Position numbers and translations under genes: made by a program. From NCBI GenBank assembly GCA_013362785.1, contig JABFVM010000517.1:1-45335 (forward strand): DNA of 45,335 nucleotides, given 5' to 3'. The first letter of the stretch is position 1; each line of letters begins with the position of its first letter. Under the pieces are notes generated by a model. It saw only the letters and a program-made list of their open reading frames with translations. It ran no database searches and was not told the origin of the DNA. This document shows positions 7,306-14,894 of this stretch, piece by piece. The DNA comes from Streptomyces sp. GTDB lineage: Bacteria > Actinomycetota > Actinomycetes > Streptomycetales > Streptomycetaceae.

Positions 7306-8430
7306 GTGAGCGTCAGGTCAGTGCGGAGGTCTGGACGTGTTGCCGTCATCGGTGTGGGCATTCTCGGAGCCGGCGTGGGCTGGAACCTGTCGCGGCACGG
7401 AGCCGAGGTGGTCTTCATCGACGAGGGCCGGCCAGGCGAAGGGGTTACCAACTGGTCCTTCTCGTGGGTCAACGCCAGCAACAAGACCGTGCGCAGGTCC
7501 TACTTCGACCTGAACGTCGCGGGGATGGCGGCGCACCGTGAGCTCGCCCGGGCCATCGGGCCGGACTCCTGGTGGTATCCCAGCGGCCACCTGCGCTGGG
7601 CTGACGACCCCGCGGCAGAGGCGAGGTTCCTGGAAACGGCCGAGCTGCTGGCCGGCTGGGACTACAAGGTCGAGGTGCGCACGGGGGCCGAGGTGCGCCG
7701 TCGCCTCGAACCTGCTCTCACGGTGCCCGGCAGGACTCCGGTGCTGTTCTACCCCGACGAAGCATGGGTGCACGGACGGCACCTCGTCGGCCGCCTGGTC
7801 GGCCGGGCCGTTGAGTCCGGCGCCGAACTCAGGTCCGGCACCGCGGTCCGCGACATCGGCGTCGGCACCGACGGGAGCGTCCGGACCGTGACTCTGTCGG
7901 ACGGGAGCCGCCTCGACGTCGACGCCGTTGTGAACGCGGCGGGGCCCAGCGCCTCCCGGGTCGCCGGGCTCGTCGCCCGGGTCCTGCCGATGCGCCGGGA
8001 ACCCGGCGCCGTCACCCGGATCGGCTGTGCTCGGGTCCCGTTTCACCGGGTCATGCACGCGCCCCACGTCGAGATCCGTCCTGACGGAGACGCGTCGGTG
8101 GTCCTCCACAGCCGAGAGATCGACGCGCTCATCGACACAGGTGAGGATCCAGCGGAGCTGGCACGGCTGCTCCACGCATCGGCGAAGCGCGTCGTTCCGG
8201 AACTCGGCAACGCCCGCATCGCACAGACACGGGTGGCGCACCGGCCCATCCCGGCCGACGGATTCCCCTCGGTGGGTGCGGTGCCCTCGGTGCCGGGCTA
8301 CTACGAGGCTGTTTCCCACAGCGGCATCACGCTCGGGCCCGTGATCGGCCGGCTCCTCGCTTCGGAGATCCTCAGCGGGGAGAGGGACGGGATGCTCGCG
8401 GACTTCCGCCCGGATCGGTTCTCCCAGTGA
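7306..8430 (+). CDS. FAD-dependent amine/amino-acid oxidoreductase (DAO family)
   Basis: A soluble 374-residue flavoenzyme. The N-terminal Rossmann motif is VAVIGVGILGAGVGWNLSRHG followed by an acidic residue at the end of strand 2 (FIDEG). The C-terminal DAO signature is HRPIPADGFPSVGAVPSVPGYYEAVSHSGITLGP, where FAD and substrate meet. This architecture is that of DadA/ThiO/SoxB-type enzymes that oxidise C-N bonds of amino acids or amines. GTG 7306 has GAGGGGG just upstream; the long N-terminal extension in the same frame is the antisense of phzF. The substrate is unknown. Confidence 0.85.
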   Translation: MSVRSVRRSGRVAVIGVGILGAGVGWNLSRHGAEVVFIDEGRPGEGVTNWSFSWVNASNKTVRRSYFDLNVAGMAAHRELARAIGPDSWWYPSGHLRWADDPAAEARFLETAELLAGWDYKVEVRTGAEVRRRLEPALTVPGRTPVLFYPDEAWVHGRHLVGRLVGRAVESGAELRSGTAVRDIGVGTDGSVRTVTLSDGSRLDVDAVVNAAGPSASRVAGLVARVLPMRREPGAVTRIGCARVPFHRVMHAPHVEIRPDGDASVVLHSREIDALIDTGEDPAELARLLHASAKRVVPELGNARIAQTRVAHRPIPADGFPSVGAVPSVPGYYEAVSHSGITLGPVIGRLLASEILSGERDGMLADFRPDRFSQ

Positions 8431-8533
8431 CAGCGTGCGGATCCCGGTGAGTGCCACGCCCTGAGGGCGAAAGACCATCGCGAGCCTCTCGGCCCGATCC
8501 GCCCGTCCGTGCTCGTGTCCTACCTCATCGCAG

Positions 8534-8843
8534 TCAGTCGTCCGCGTGCGGCTGACCTGCGCGGACTGGATTGGGTGAGACGCGTGGACTCAGTTCGCTG
8601 AGGTCGCCTCCAGGCGGTGATACGAAGCGCCGTCCTCTTGGACCCGTGACTTGCCACGCTTCGAAGGACGGATCGGACGAGCAGGTCGTGCGAGAGGTTG
8701 ACGGGTGCTTCCAATGCGACATCCCAGACAGAGTCAAGGATCAGCACGAGCCGGAAGTCCACGCTGATCTTGGTGACCTTCATGCCGCGAAGGTTCAGGA
8801 TCCACCGGTCCTCGTGTTCGACGGGACTCTCTTCAGCGCTCAC
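8534..8843 (-). pseudogene. Decayed DUF6188-like gene with internal deletion
   Basis: Reading the minus strand from about 8843 gives EDRWILNLRGMKVTKISVDF and RLVLILDSVWDVALEAPVNLSHD, the beginning of a DUF6188-type protein. The matching end, DPSFEAWQVTGPRGRRF then VSPPGGDL, follows at once but in another reading frame. In intact relatives about 50-60 residues lie between these two parts. So the gene has lost its middle and its frame. The 5' start is uncertain because GTG 8843 has AGGA directly abutting it. The remaining frame ends at 8534 after an unrelated tail. Confidence 0.55.
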
Positions 8844-8916
8844 TCCTGCACGGCATGGCTGCGCGCCCAACCGCGCGTGCTCGATCTGTCGCCGACTCTT
8901 GTCATGCGAACTATTC

Positions 8917-8952
8917 CGATATATCGTTGAGGCATCGCGACAGATCAACGAT
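8917..8952 (+). promoter_or_regulatory. Probable PadR operator: palindrome plus inverted repeat
   Basis: CGATATATCG (8917-8926) is a perfect palindrome, and ATCGTTGA (8923-8930) has its exact complement TCAACGAT at 8945-8952, 14 bases away. The block ends 17 bases before the PadR start and probably covers its promoter. PadR proteins usually repress their own gene through such ATATCG-type sites, so autoregulation is likely. Confidence 0.6.
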
Positions 8953-8969
8953 GGAATGGAGTGATTGCG

Positions 8970-9593
8970 ATGCGTTCCCATGGATTCGAGCGTGGACATG
9001 GACACGGTGGGCACGGTCACCGCGGCCGGGGCGACTACGAAGGGCTTCGCGGCGCTTTCGGGCCGTTCGGCCCGGGTGGCGGCCCCGGCTTCGGAGGGCC
9101 CGGATTCGGGCCCGGCCCCTGGGGGCCGCGGGGGCGGGGAGGGCCCCGAGGGAGGGCGCGGCGCGGTGATGTGCGCGCGTCGATCCTCGCCCTGCTGAGG
9201 GACCGCCCCATGCACGGCTACGAGATGATCCAGGAGATCGCCGAGCGCAGTGGCGGGGCGTGGAAGCCCAGCCCCGGCTCGGTGTACCCCACCCTCCAGC
9301 TGCTGGAGGACGAGGGCCTGATCGCCAGTGAGAGCGAGGGCGGCAAGAAGCTGTTCTCACTCACCGAGTCGGGCCGCGAGGCGGCCGAGGCCGGCCCCGA
9401 GGCGCCCTGGGAGGAGGCCACCCGTGGCGTCGACTGGGAGGCGCTCGGCGAGATCCGTCAGGCCGGCTTCGGTCTGATGGAGGCGTTCGGGCAGGTCTGG
9501 AAGACCGGCAGCAAGGACCAGCGCGACAAGGCGCTGACCGTCATCAACGAAGCCCGCAAGAAGCTGTACCTGATCCTCGCCGACGAGGACTGA
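8970..9593 (+). CDS. PadR family transcriptional regulator with His/Gly-rich N-terminus
   Basis: A 207-residue DNA-binding protein. The first 55 residues are a low-complexity tail rich in His, Gly and Pro (RGHGHGGHGHRGRG, then repeated GPGFGG units). Next comes the PadR winged helix: RRGDVRASILALLRDRPMHGYEMIQ, then PSPGSVYPTLQLLEDEGLIAS and the wing GKKLFSLTESGR, then a C-terminal dimerisation helix. The His-rich tail could bind metal ions, but that is a guess. ATG 8970 is preferred to GTG 8961 because GGAGTG at 8957-8962 then serves as ribosome site. The operator lies directly upstream. No effector-pump gene is adjacent. Confidence 0.88.
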   Translation: MRSHGFERGHGHGGHGHRGRGDYEGLRGAFGPFGPGGGPGFGGPGFGPGPWGPRGRGGPRGRARRGDVRASILALLRDRPMHGYEMIQEIAERSGGAWKPSPGSVYPTLQLLEDEGLIASESEGGKKLFSLTESGREAAEAGPEAPWEEATRGVDWEALGEIRQAGFGLMEAFGQVWKTGSKDQRDKALTVINEARKKLYLILADED

Positions 9594-9626
9594 GCAGAAC
9601 CGGCGGCCTCCCCGCCGTAACTGAAG

Positions 9627-9662
9627 GCGCCCTGTGGAGTGAGTGCTCCGCAGGGCGTCTTC
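9627..9662 (+). terminator. Hairpin terminator after padR
   Basis: GCGCCCTGTGGAG pairs with CTCCGCAGGGCGT (two wobble pairs) around a 6-base loop and is followed by CTTCG. It lies between the convergent PadR and SRPBCC genes. Confidence 0.65.
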
Positions 9663-9713
9663 GTGTCTGGGCGCCGTGGCGCCGTGGCGCTGTGCAGGCT
9701 GCCGTGGCTGTGG

Positions 9714-10145
9714 TCAGGTCACCAACCCGGCCAGCTTGCGCAGCGACTCGTTCAGTGCCGCCGTCGCCGAGTCCTTGAGCTTGCCCGCCATCAGTGACAC
9801 CGCCGCACCCGTGAACTCGCCGTCGATGCGCACGCCCGTGGCCCCGTCGCCGTCCGGCGTCAGTGTGTAGCGCGTGGCCACCGTCACCGCCATCGGGCCC
9901 TTGCCGCGAATGGCCAGCACCCGCGCCGGTTCCAGCTCCTCGATGGTCCACTCGACCTCGGCCGGGAACCCCATGAGCTTCATGTTCTCCTGGAAGGTCC
10001 CGCCCACTTCGAGGGCCGCGGGGCCGCCCCCCGGGAAGCTGGTGTGGGTGGCGTTCCACTGTCCGTACGCCGACCAGTCCGTCAGCTGCGACCAGACCTT
10101 TTCGGCCGGTGCCTCGATACGTGACTCCGCGCTGACTTCGGCCAT
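9714..10145 (-). CDS. SRPBCC protein of the Rv0910 toxin-like family
   Basis: A 143-residue START/Bet v1-like fold: MAEVSAESRIEAPAEKVWSQ opens the typical first strand and helices. WSAYGQWNATHTSFPGG and MGFPAEVEWTIEELEPARVL match the polyketide-cyclase/CoxG branch, and a long C-terminal helix ends in LNESLRKLAGLVT. The closest family is named after Mycobacterium tuberculosis Rv0910, described as the toxin of a type II pair. No antitoxin-like gene stands next to this one, so a lipid- or ligand-binding role is as likely. ATG 10145 has AAGGGGTGG as ribosome site. Confidence 0.75.
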   Translation of the reverse strand: MAEVSAESRIEAPAEKVWSQLTDWSAYGQWNATHTSFPGGGPAALEVGGTFQENMKLMGFPAEVEWTIEELEPARVLAIRGKGPMAVTVATRYTLTPDGDGATGVRIDGEFTGAAVSLMAGKLKDSATAALNESLRKLAGLVT

Positions 10146-10285
10146 GCGACCACCCCTTCGACTCGGGCTCCGGTGTCGCGGAACGTAGCCGTGGGGCCTG
10201 GAACATTCAATACTGATGAACCGTCAGGAAGTGTGGAGATGCCGGATCGGCCATGGCGCCCGGCCCGTCCGATCGGCCCGCCGCC

Positions 10286-10528
10286 TCAGCCCACCAGCCG
10301 TATCACCGCCGCGTCGAACAGATCCCACGCGCGCGGGAACGCGCTCGCCTCATGGCAGTGCCATGCCTCCCAGAACAGGTCGGCGAGCAGGGCGTCCTCC
10401 GGGGCGTACACCCGGTAGACGTACTGTCTGCCGTCGATGGCCGGTAACGCCACCAGCCAGCACCTGAACCCGCTCTCCATGTCCCTGTGGGACGTGCGAC
10501 GGAGCGCCATGGTTGCGTAACGGCGCAT
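10286..10528 (-). CDS. Small hypothetical protein
   Basis: An 80-residue protein whose second half is well folded-looking (RCWLVALPAIDGRQYVYRVY, then DALLADLFWEAWHCHEASAF and PRAWDLFDAAVIRLV). There are no membrane segments. I do not recognise a family. The start is uncertain: ATG 10528 lacks a close ribosome site (GGAGGGG is about 17 bases away), and ATG 10510 would also be possible. The sequence upstream in the frame is not protein-like. GC bias of the minus-strand frame supports coding. Confidence 0.5.
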   Translation of the reverse strand: MRRYATMALRRTSHRDMESGFRCWLVALPAIDGRQYVYRVYAPEDALLADLFWEAWHCHEASAFPRAWDLFDAAVIRLVG

Positions 10529-10677
10529 GGCAAAGGGGTGCGCGCCCCTCCGGGGCGTACGGCGTGATCTCATCCGTAAGGAGGAGATGCCGGGCGGCCG
10601 AGTCCACTCTGTGTGGGACGCCAAAATGCTTCCTGTCGGGGATGACCTGGCGCGAAGTGGCTGATGGGGTAGGGGAT

Positions 10678-11235
10678 GTGCAACCCCGTATTCCCCGGCA
10701 GTCGGCCCAGGAGCCGGACTGCCGGCGCCCGGACGCCGCGGCGGACGATGCCAGGCTCAGTGACGAGCTGGCAGCGGTGATCGCCGGTGCCCGCCGCCGG
10801 GCGGTCAGGGACCAGGACCGGCAGATCGACACGGCCCATCTGCTGCACTCCCTGCTGGAGCACGACCCCGACGTGTACGCCGTCTTCGGCGACGGACCCC
10901 AGATCGCCCGCCTCCTCGGCTACCTCGTGCAGCGCACCATCGGCTATGGCCTGCGCTGGCAGGGCACCGTCGAGGACTCCGGCGCCGTCCCCGTGGTGCT
11001 GGACGGCGAGGGCTTCTCCCCGCTGGCCGCGACCGCCATGGAGCACGCCCGCCGACGTGCCGCCCTGCGCGGCGACACCCAGGCCCGCGGCATCGACCTG
11101 CTCGCGGCCATCGTGACCGACCCGGAGGCACGCGCCGTCGAGGTCCTGGCCCGCGCCGGCATCGACGCGAAGGCGCTGCGCGCGCGGATCGACGAGCCAC
11201 GGGACGAGTACGTCGGCGGCGACAACACCCGCTAG
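10678..11235 (+). CDS. Clp N-terminal-domain protein (ClpC/ClpA adaptor-binding repeat)
   Basis: A 185-residue soluble protein with a disordered start (QPRIPRQSAQEPDCRRPDA) and two Clp_N repeats. The first is LAAVIAGARRRAVRDQDRQI followed by DTAHLLHSLLEHDPDVYAVF; the second is SPLAATAMEHARRRAALRGD followed by GIDLLAAIVTDPEARAVEVL. These repeats form the adaptor- and substrate-binding head of ClpC/ClpA unfoldases, but here no AAA+ ATPase domain follows. Streptomycetes have several such free Clp_N proteins, which may modulate ClpCP proteolysis. GTG 10678 follows AGGGGAT at close spacing, which is a compact but usable site. Confidence 0.75.
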   Translation: MQPRIPRQSAQEPDCRRPDAAADDARLSDELAAVIAGARRRAVRDQDRQIDTAHLLHSLLEHDPDVYAVFGDGPQIARLLGYLVQRTIGYGLRWQGTVEDSGAVPVVLDGEGFSPLAATAMEHARRRAALRGDTQARGIDLLAAIVTDPEARAVEVLARAGIDAKALRARIDEPRDEYVGGDNTR

Positions 11236-11312
11236 ACCGGCACACGGCCCTCGCGAGCCCCCACCGCGCCCGCAATCGACGCCCCTGTCCACTCGATGAG
11301 ACAGGTGTCAAT

Positions 11313-11336
11313 GGGGATGACGCTCCTGTCGTCCCC
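11313..11336 (+). promoter_or_regulatory. Candidate operator upstream of the first EamA gene
   Basis: GGGGATGAC and GTCGTCCCC are inverted arms (8 of 9 match) separated by 6 bases, and GACAGGTGTC lies just before them. The element ends 10 bases before the GTG start at 11346, so a bound protein would block transcription or initiation. No regulator is assigned. Confidence 0.35.
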
Positions 11337-11345
11337 TGTCATCAT

Positions 11346-12350
11346 GTGCCCGTGCGCATATCTGAGAGCAGTCAGGCCGGCCACGGCAAGGGCGTCGGGC
11401 TCGGTCTGGCGATGGTTTCCGCGGTCGCCTTCGGGGGATCCGGTGTCGCGGCCAAACCGTTGATCGAGGCGGGGCTCGACCCGCTGCACGTGGTGTGGCT
11501 GCGCGTGGCCGGCGCCGCCCTCGTGATGCTGCCGCTCGCCGTGCGCCACCGTGCCCTGCTGCGCAGCCGCCCTGCATTGCTCACCGGCTTCGGCCTGCTC
11601 GGCGTGGCCGGGGTACAGGCGTTCTACTTCGCCTCGATCTCCCGTATCCCGGTCGGTGTCGCGCTGCTCGTCGAGTATCTGGCGCCCGCCCTCGTCCTCG
11701 GCTGGGTGCGGTTCGTGCAGCGGCGGCCGGTGACGCGTGCCGCGGCGCTCGGCGTGGTCCTCGCGGTCGGCGGCCTCGCCTGCGTCGTGGAGGTCTGGTC
11801 GGGCCTGAGCTTCGACGCCCTCGGACTGCTCCTCGCCCTCGGCGCGGCCTGCTGCCAGGTCGGCTACTTCGTCCTGTCCGACCAGGGCAGCGACTCGGGC
11901 GACCAGGCACCCGACCCGCTCGGCGTCATCGCCTACGGCCTGCTCGTCGGCGCCGCCGTCCTGACCGTCGTGGCCCGCCCCTGGAACATGGACTGGGCGG
12001 TCCTCACGGACACCGCCCACATGGACGGCACCCCGGTCGCGGCGGCCCTGCTGCTGGCCTGGATCGTGCTGGTCGCCACGGTGATCGCGTACGTCACCGG
12101 CGTGGTCTCGGTACGACGGCTCTCGCCGCAGGTCGCCGGCGTCGTGGCCTGCCTCGAAGCGGTGATCGCGACCGTCCTCGCCTGGTTCCTGCTCGGCGAG
12201 CACCTCTCGGCGCCGCAGATCATCGGCGGCGCGGTCGTCCTGGCGGGCGCGTTCATCGCCCAGTCGTCGGCGCCCTCGAAGGGCTCGCCGGAACCGGTGG
12301 CCAGCGGTGGCCCGGAGCGCGAGTTGTCCGCCCGCGGAAACGTCGCCTAG
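11346..12350 (+). CDS. EamA/DMT superfamily transporter
   Basis: A 334-residue inner-membrane protein with two EamA repeats and ten hydrophobic helices. Helix 1 reads GLGLAMVSAVAFGGSGVAAK, the first repeat ends near ALGVVLAVGGLACVVEVW, and the last helix is IIGGAVVLAGAFIAQ. Family members export amino acids, metabolites or drugs by exchange or proton coupling. There is no Shine-Dalgarno site; GTG 11346 or GTG 11352 could be used, possibly leaderless. Its stop codon TAG (12348-12350) is also the first half of the -10 hexamer of the next gene's leader promoter. Confidence 0.85.
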   Translation: MPVRISESSQAGHGKGVGLGLAMVSAVAFGGSGVAAKPLIEAGLDPLHVVWLRVAGAALVMLPLAVRHRALLRSRPALLTGFGLLGVAGVQAFYFASISRIPVGVALLVEYLAPALVLGWVRFVQRRPVTRAAALGVVLAVGGLACVVEVWSGLSFDALGLLLALGAACCQVGYFVLSDQGSDSGDQAPDPLGVIAYGLLVGAAVLTVVARPWNMDWAVLTDTAHMDGTPVAAALLLAWIVLVATVIAYVTGVVSVRRLSPQVAGVVACLEAVIATVLAWFLLGEHLSAPQIIGGAVVLAGAFIAQSSAPSKGSPEPVASGGPERELSARGNVA

Positions 12351-12353
12351 GCT
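12324..12353 (+). promoter_or_regulatory. Housekeeping-type promoter for the EamA leader
   Basis: TTGTCC (12324-12329), an 18-base spacer and TAGGCT (12348-12353) form a good HrdB-type promoter inside the 3' end of the preceding gene. The expected start of transcription is about 12360, one or two bases before the ATG of the leader ORF. Confidence 0.65.
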
Positions 12354-12361
12354 GCGCCATC

Positions 12362-12400
12362 ATGCCCACGACACTCGTTCTTCCGCCTCCGGCCGCCTGA
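12362..12400 (+). CDS. Leaderless 12-codon leader peptide with a triple-proline motif
   Basis: ATG to TGA reads MPTTLVLPPPAA. The ORF begins within about two bases of the predicted transcription start, so it should be translated as a leaderless mRNA. Runs of three prolines stall ribosomes unless EF-P acts, and a stalled ribosome here would cover the first RNA stem that follows. Position, promoter and downstream pairing options suggest a regulatory leader peptide for the EamA transporter at 12559. Nothing shows directly that it is translated. Confidence 0.55.
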   Translation: MPTTLVLPPPAA

Positions 12401-12403
12401 GGC

Positions 12404-12558
12404 GGGCCCTCCGGAAGCCAGGCCCTGGTGCCTGACGGGATCCGAATCCCGCGCACCGCCGGGCGCAACGGTGCTGCCCGCAGAAGAAGTCCACGGACCC
12501 CGCTGACCGGGGCTCCTCCAGAACTTCCGCGCACTCGCGCATCTGCGGAGAACAACTC
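12404..12558 (+). promoter_or_regulatory. Candidate attenuator RNA with mutually exclusive stems
   Basis: GCACC at 12453-12457 can pair with GGTGC upstream (12427-12431, closing the hairpin CGGGAT-CCGA-ATCCCG) or with GGTGC downstream (12470-12474). CGGGC (12460-12464) can also pair with GCCCG (12476-12480). Then GAAGT (12486-12490) pairs with ACTTC (12523-12527) around the GC hairpin CCCCG-CTGAC-CGGGG. Finally CCGC (12527-12530) pairs with GCGG (12545-12548), which hides part of the GCGGAG ribosome site of the EamA gene. Neighbouring stems share bases, so formation of one prevents the next, as in ribosome-controlled attenuators. Confidence 0.5.
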
Positions 12559-13500
12559 GTGTCGAACACTGTCTCCGGCCTGCCCATCGGGCGAGGCCTT
12601 CTTTACCTGATCATCGCCGGTGCCGCCTGGGGCACCGCGGGCGCGGCCGCGTCACTGGTCTACCTGACCAGTGACATGGGGCCGATCGCCCTCTCCTTCT
12701 GGCGCTGCGCCGTCGGCTTCGTGCTGCTGCTCGCCGTCCACCTCCTGCGCCCGCGCACGCGGACCGCCGGGGCCGAGCCCCTCGGCCGCAAGGCACTGCG
12801 CGCCGGTGCCACGGGAGTCGGGCTCGCGGTGTTCCAGACGGCCTACTTCGCGGCCGTGGAGACCACCGGCCTCGCCGTGGGCACGGTCGTCACCCTGGGC
12901 GCCGGTCCCGTCTTCATCGCGCTCGGCGCCCGGCTCACCCTGGGGGAGCGGCTCGGCCGCGCGGGCGTCGCGGCCGTGGCCGGTGCGCTCACCGGGCTCG
13001 CGGTGCTCGCGCTCGGCGGCGGGGGCACGACCGTACGACCGTGGGGTGTGCTGATCGCCCTGGTGTCCGCGGCGGCGTACTCCGTGATGACCCTGCTGAC
13101 CCGCAAGTGGGGCCGCGACGGCCGGGCCGACGCCGCCGGCACGTCCCTGTGGGCCTTCGCGGTCACCAGCGTGTGCCTGCTGCCGTTCGCCTGGGCCGAG
13201 GGTCTCGTGCCGCACACCGCCGATCCCGTCCGGCTCGGCTGGCTGCTGGCGTACATCGCGGCCGTACCCACGGCCCTCGCGTACGCCCTCTACTTCGCGG
13301 GCGCGGCCGCCGTACGGTCCGCCACCGTCTCCGTGATCATGCTGCTGGAGCCGGTGAGCGCCGCGGTGCTCGCCGTCGTCCTGCTCGGCGAACACCTGAC
13401 GGCGCCGACCGTCGCGGGCACCCTGCTCATGCTCGGGTCGGTCGCCGGACTCGGGGTGGCCGAGACACGCGGGGTGAGGCGCGAGCCGCTGCCGGCGTGA
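12559..13500 (+). CDS. EamA/DMT superfamily transporter with leader-controlled start
   Basis: A 313-residue membrane protein with ten helices in two EamA halves; it opens [20 protein letters not shown] and the second half has [20 protein letters not shown]. It is a separate subfamily from its upstream neighbour (low similarity apart from the fold), so the pair is not a recent duplication. GTG 12559 follows GCGGAGAACAACTC. The substrate is unknown; the proline-rich leader peptide upstream may hint at translation inhibition or proline supply as the signal, which is speculation. Confidence 0.85.
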   Translation: MSNTVSGLPIGRGLLYLIIAGAAWGTAGAAASLVYLTSDMGPIALSFWRCAVGFVLLLAVHLLRPRTRTAGAEPLGRKALRAGATGVGLAVFQTAYFAAVETTGLAVGTVVTLGAGPVFIALGARLTLGERLGRAGVAAVAGALTGLAVLALGGGGTTVRPWGVLIALVSAAAYSVMTLLTRKWGRDGRADAAGTSLWAFAVTSVCLLPFAWAEGLVPHTADPVRLGWLLAYIAAVPTALAYALYFAGAAAVRSATVSVIMLLEPVSAAVLAVVLLGEHLTAPTVAGTLLMLGSVAGLGVAETRGVRREPLPA

Positions 13501-13507
13501 CGCCGAG

Positions 13508-13541
13508 GAGGGGCCCGCACCGCGCGGGTGACGGGCCCCTC
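13508..13541 (+). terminator. Bidirectional hairpin terminator
   Basis: GAGGGGCCC and GGGCCCCTC form a perfect 9-bp stem, and the enclosed bases add a weaker CCGC/GCGG pairing. It lies between the converging EamA and FMN-binding genes, within 7 bases of one stop and 2 of the other. Confidence 0.7.
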
Positions 13542-13543
13542 GC

Positions 13544-14176
13544 TCAGCCCGTGCGCCGACGGAGCAGGTGGGCGCGGGCCGCCTCGTCGCGCGGACCGCC
13601 GCGCTGCACCAGATTGGCCGCGATCCTGTCCTTGACCTCTTCGGTCCGGTGATTGGCGTACTTGAACTTGGCCCGTACACCGGTCACTTCGAGCCGCACC
13701 CCGCGCAGCCCGGACAGCATGCGGCCGTACGGCACCTCGCCCACCGCGACGCGTGCCGAACCGCCCTCCGGCTGGAAGTGGCCGACCTGACGATTGAGCA
13801 GCTCGGCCTTCTCGGCGGGGTCGTCCACGACATGGGCCCGGCACCGGAGTTGGACCGCCGCGTAGAAGCTGGTCGGTGTGCCATGCTCGGGCGGGTCCTC
13901 CGGTGCCGCCTGCCAGGGGCCGGGCACGTACACGTAGTCGTCGACCACGCTCAGGACCACCTCGGGGTCGGCCAGCAGTGCCGGCCACATCGGGTTGGGG
14001 CGGGCCAGGTGCGTCACGACCTCACCGCGCTCGGCGTCGTACACGAAGTGCAGCGGCTGGACATACGGCGGCTCACCGTCCAGGCCGTTGACGACGAGCT
14101 GCCCGAAGTCGTGGACGGACAGCCACTGCTGCCACTCCGCGTCGTCACGGGGCGCGTCCCAGGGGTGGACCAGCAT
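13544..14176 (-). CDS. FMN-binding negative transcriptional regulator family (PaiB-like)
   Basis: A 210-residue split-barrel flavin-binding protein. The family pattern is seen in DFGQLVVNGLDGEPPYVQPL (barrel start), VVTHLARPNPMW (PaiB HLARxNPxW motif), VPGPWQAAPEDPPEHGTPTS (YVxPxWY-type loop) and RGVRLEVTGVRAKFKYANHR (C-terminal KFKLSQN-like motif). PaiB proteins were named for repression of sporulation and protease genes, but their biochemistry is open. ATG 14176 shares its A with the TGA of the upstream gene (TGATG), so the two PPOX-type genes are translationally coupled. Confidence 0.8.
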   Translation of the reverse strand: MLVHPWDAPRDDAEWQQWLSVHDFGQLVVNGLDGEPPYVQPLHFVYDAERGEVVTHLARPNPMWPALLADPEVVLSVVDDYVYVPGPWQAAPEDPPEHGTPTSFYAAVQLRCRAHVVDDPAEKAELLNRQVGHFQPEGGSARVAVGEVPYGRMLSGLRGVRLEVTGVRAKFKYANHRTEEVKDRIAANLVQRGGPRDEAARAHLLRRRTG

Positions 14177-14859
14177 CAGAAGGCTCCGAGGTAGTCGGGG
14201 AGCAGGGTGCCGGGGGCCAGGTCCGGGTCGCCGACCGGCGCCTCGTAGCCCTTGCGCAGCGGGACCACGCCGGCCCAGTGGGGGAGGGCGAGGTCCTCGG
14301 GCTCGTCGTTCACGCCGCCGGTGCGCAGCTTGGCCGAGACCTCGTTCAGGTCGAGGCGGATCACGGCGGTGGCGGCCAGCTCCTTCCTGTTGGCGGGGCG
14401 GGAGTCGGCCGCCCGGCCGGGCACCACATGGTCGACCAGGGCATCGAGGGCGACCCGCTTCTCCTCCGGGTCCGTCACGTCGTACGCCATGCCGTGCACC
14501 ACCACGGAGCGGTAGTTGATCGAGTGGTGGAAGGCCGAGCGGGCCAGGATCAGCGCGTCGACATGCGTGACCGTCAGACACACCGGCAGCCCCGGGTCCG
14601 CCTGGCCGGTCATCCGCAGCGGGCGCGAGCCCGTCGAGCCGTGCACATAGAGCGTCTCGCCGACCCGCCCGAACAGCGTGGGCAGCACGACCGGCGCCCC
14701 GTCGCGCACGAAGCCGAGATGGCAGACATAGGCCTCGTCGAGTATCGCGTGCACCAGTTCCTTGTCGTACGTCGCCCGGTCCGCCGAGCGGGTGGGGACG
14801 GTGCGGTCGGTCGGCGTGTAGGCGGTGGGCGGCGACATCGGCTGCGGGGTCCCCTGCAT
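14176..14859 (-). CDS. Pyridoxamine 5'-phosphate oxidase family flavin-binding protein
   Basis: A 227-residue split-barrel protein with DEAYVCHLGFVRDGAPVVLP, the phosphate-binding strand LYVHGSTGSRPLRM, and HHSINYRSVVVHGMAYDVTD. These mark the NimA/flavin-nucleotide-binding branch rather than true PdxH. ATG 14859 has GGAGAG four bases before it; ATG 14871 is an alternative that would be nearly leaderless. It is divergent from a MocR-type PLP-binding regulator across a shared operator, so it probably acts in B6 or amine metabolism under MocR control. Confidence 0.82.
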   Translation of the reverse strand: MQGTPQPMSPPTAYTPTDRTVPTRSADRATYDKELVHAILDEAYVCHLGFVRDGAPVVLPTLFGRVGETLYVHGSTGSRPLRMTGQADPGLPVCLTVTHVDALILARSAFHHSINYRSVVVHGMAYDVTDPEEKRVALDALVDHVVPGRAADSRPANRKELAATAVIRLDLNEVSAKLRTGGVNDEPEDLALPHWAGVVPLRKGYEAPVGDPDLAPGTLLPDYLGAF

Positions 14860-14894
14860 TGCGCTCTCCATTGCACTAGTGCATAATCTTCTTT
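14859..14894 (+). promoter_or_regulatory. Divergent promoter with MocR operator palindrome
   Basis: TTGCGC (14859-14864), 17 bases and CATAAT (14882-14887) form a promoter whose transcript should start at about 14895, the GTG of the MocR gene. The perfect 12-bp palindrome TGCACTAGTGCA (14872-14883) lies between the two hexamers and overlaps the start of the divergent PPOX gene. A protein bound there would silence both genes. Confidence 0.6.

Noticed and set aside
9714..10145. Rv0910-type toxin-antitoxin locus
   Set aside because: No small antitoxin gene flanks the SRPBCC protein, so a toxin-antitoxin call is not supported here.
12404..12558. Cobalamin or other known riboswitch in the EamA leader
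   Set aside because: GGAAGCC and GAATCC boxes recall the cobalamin core, but the order, the B12 box and the pseudoknot are not reproduced, and a leader ORF is present instead.
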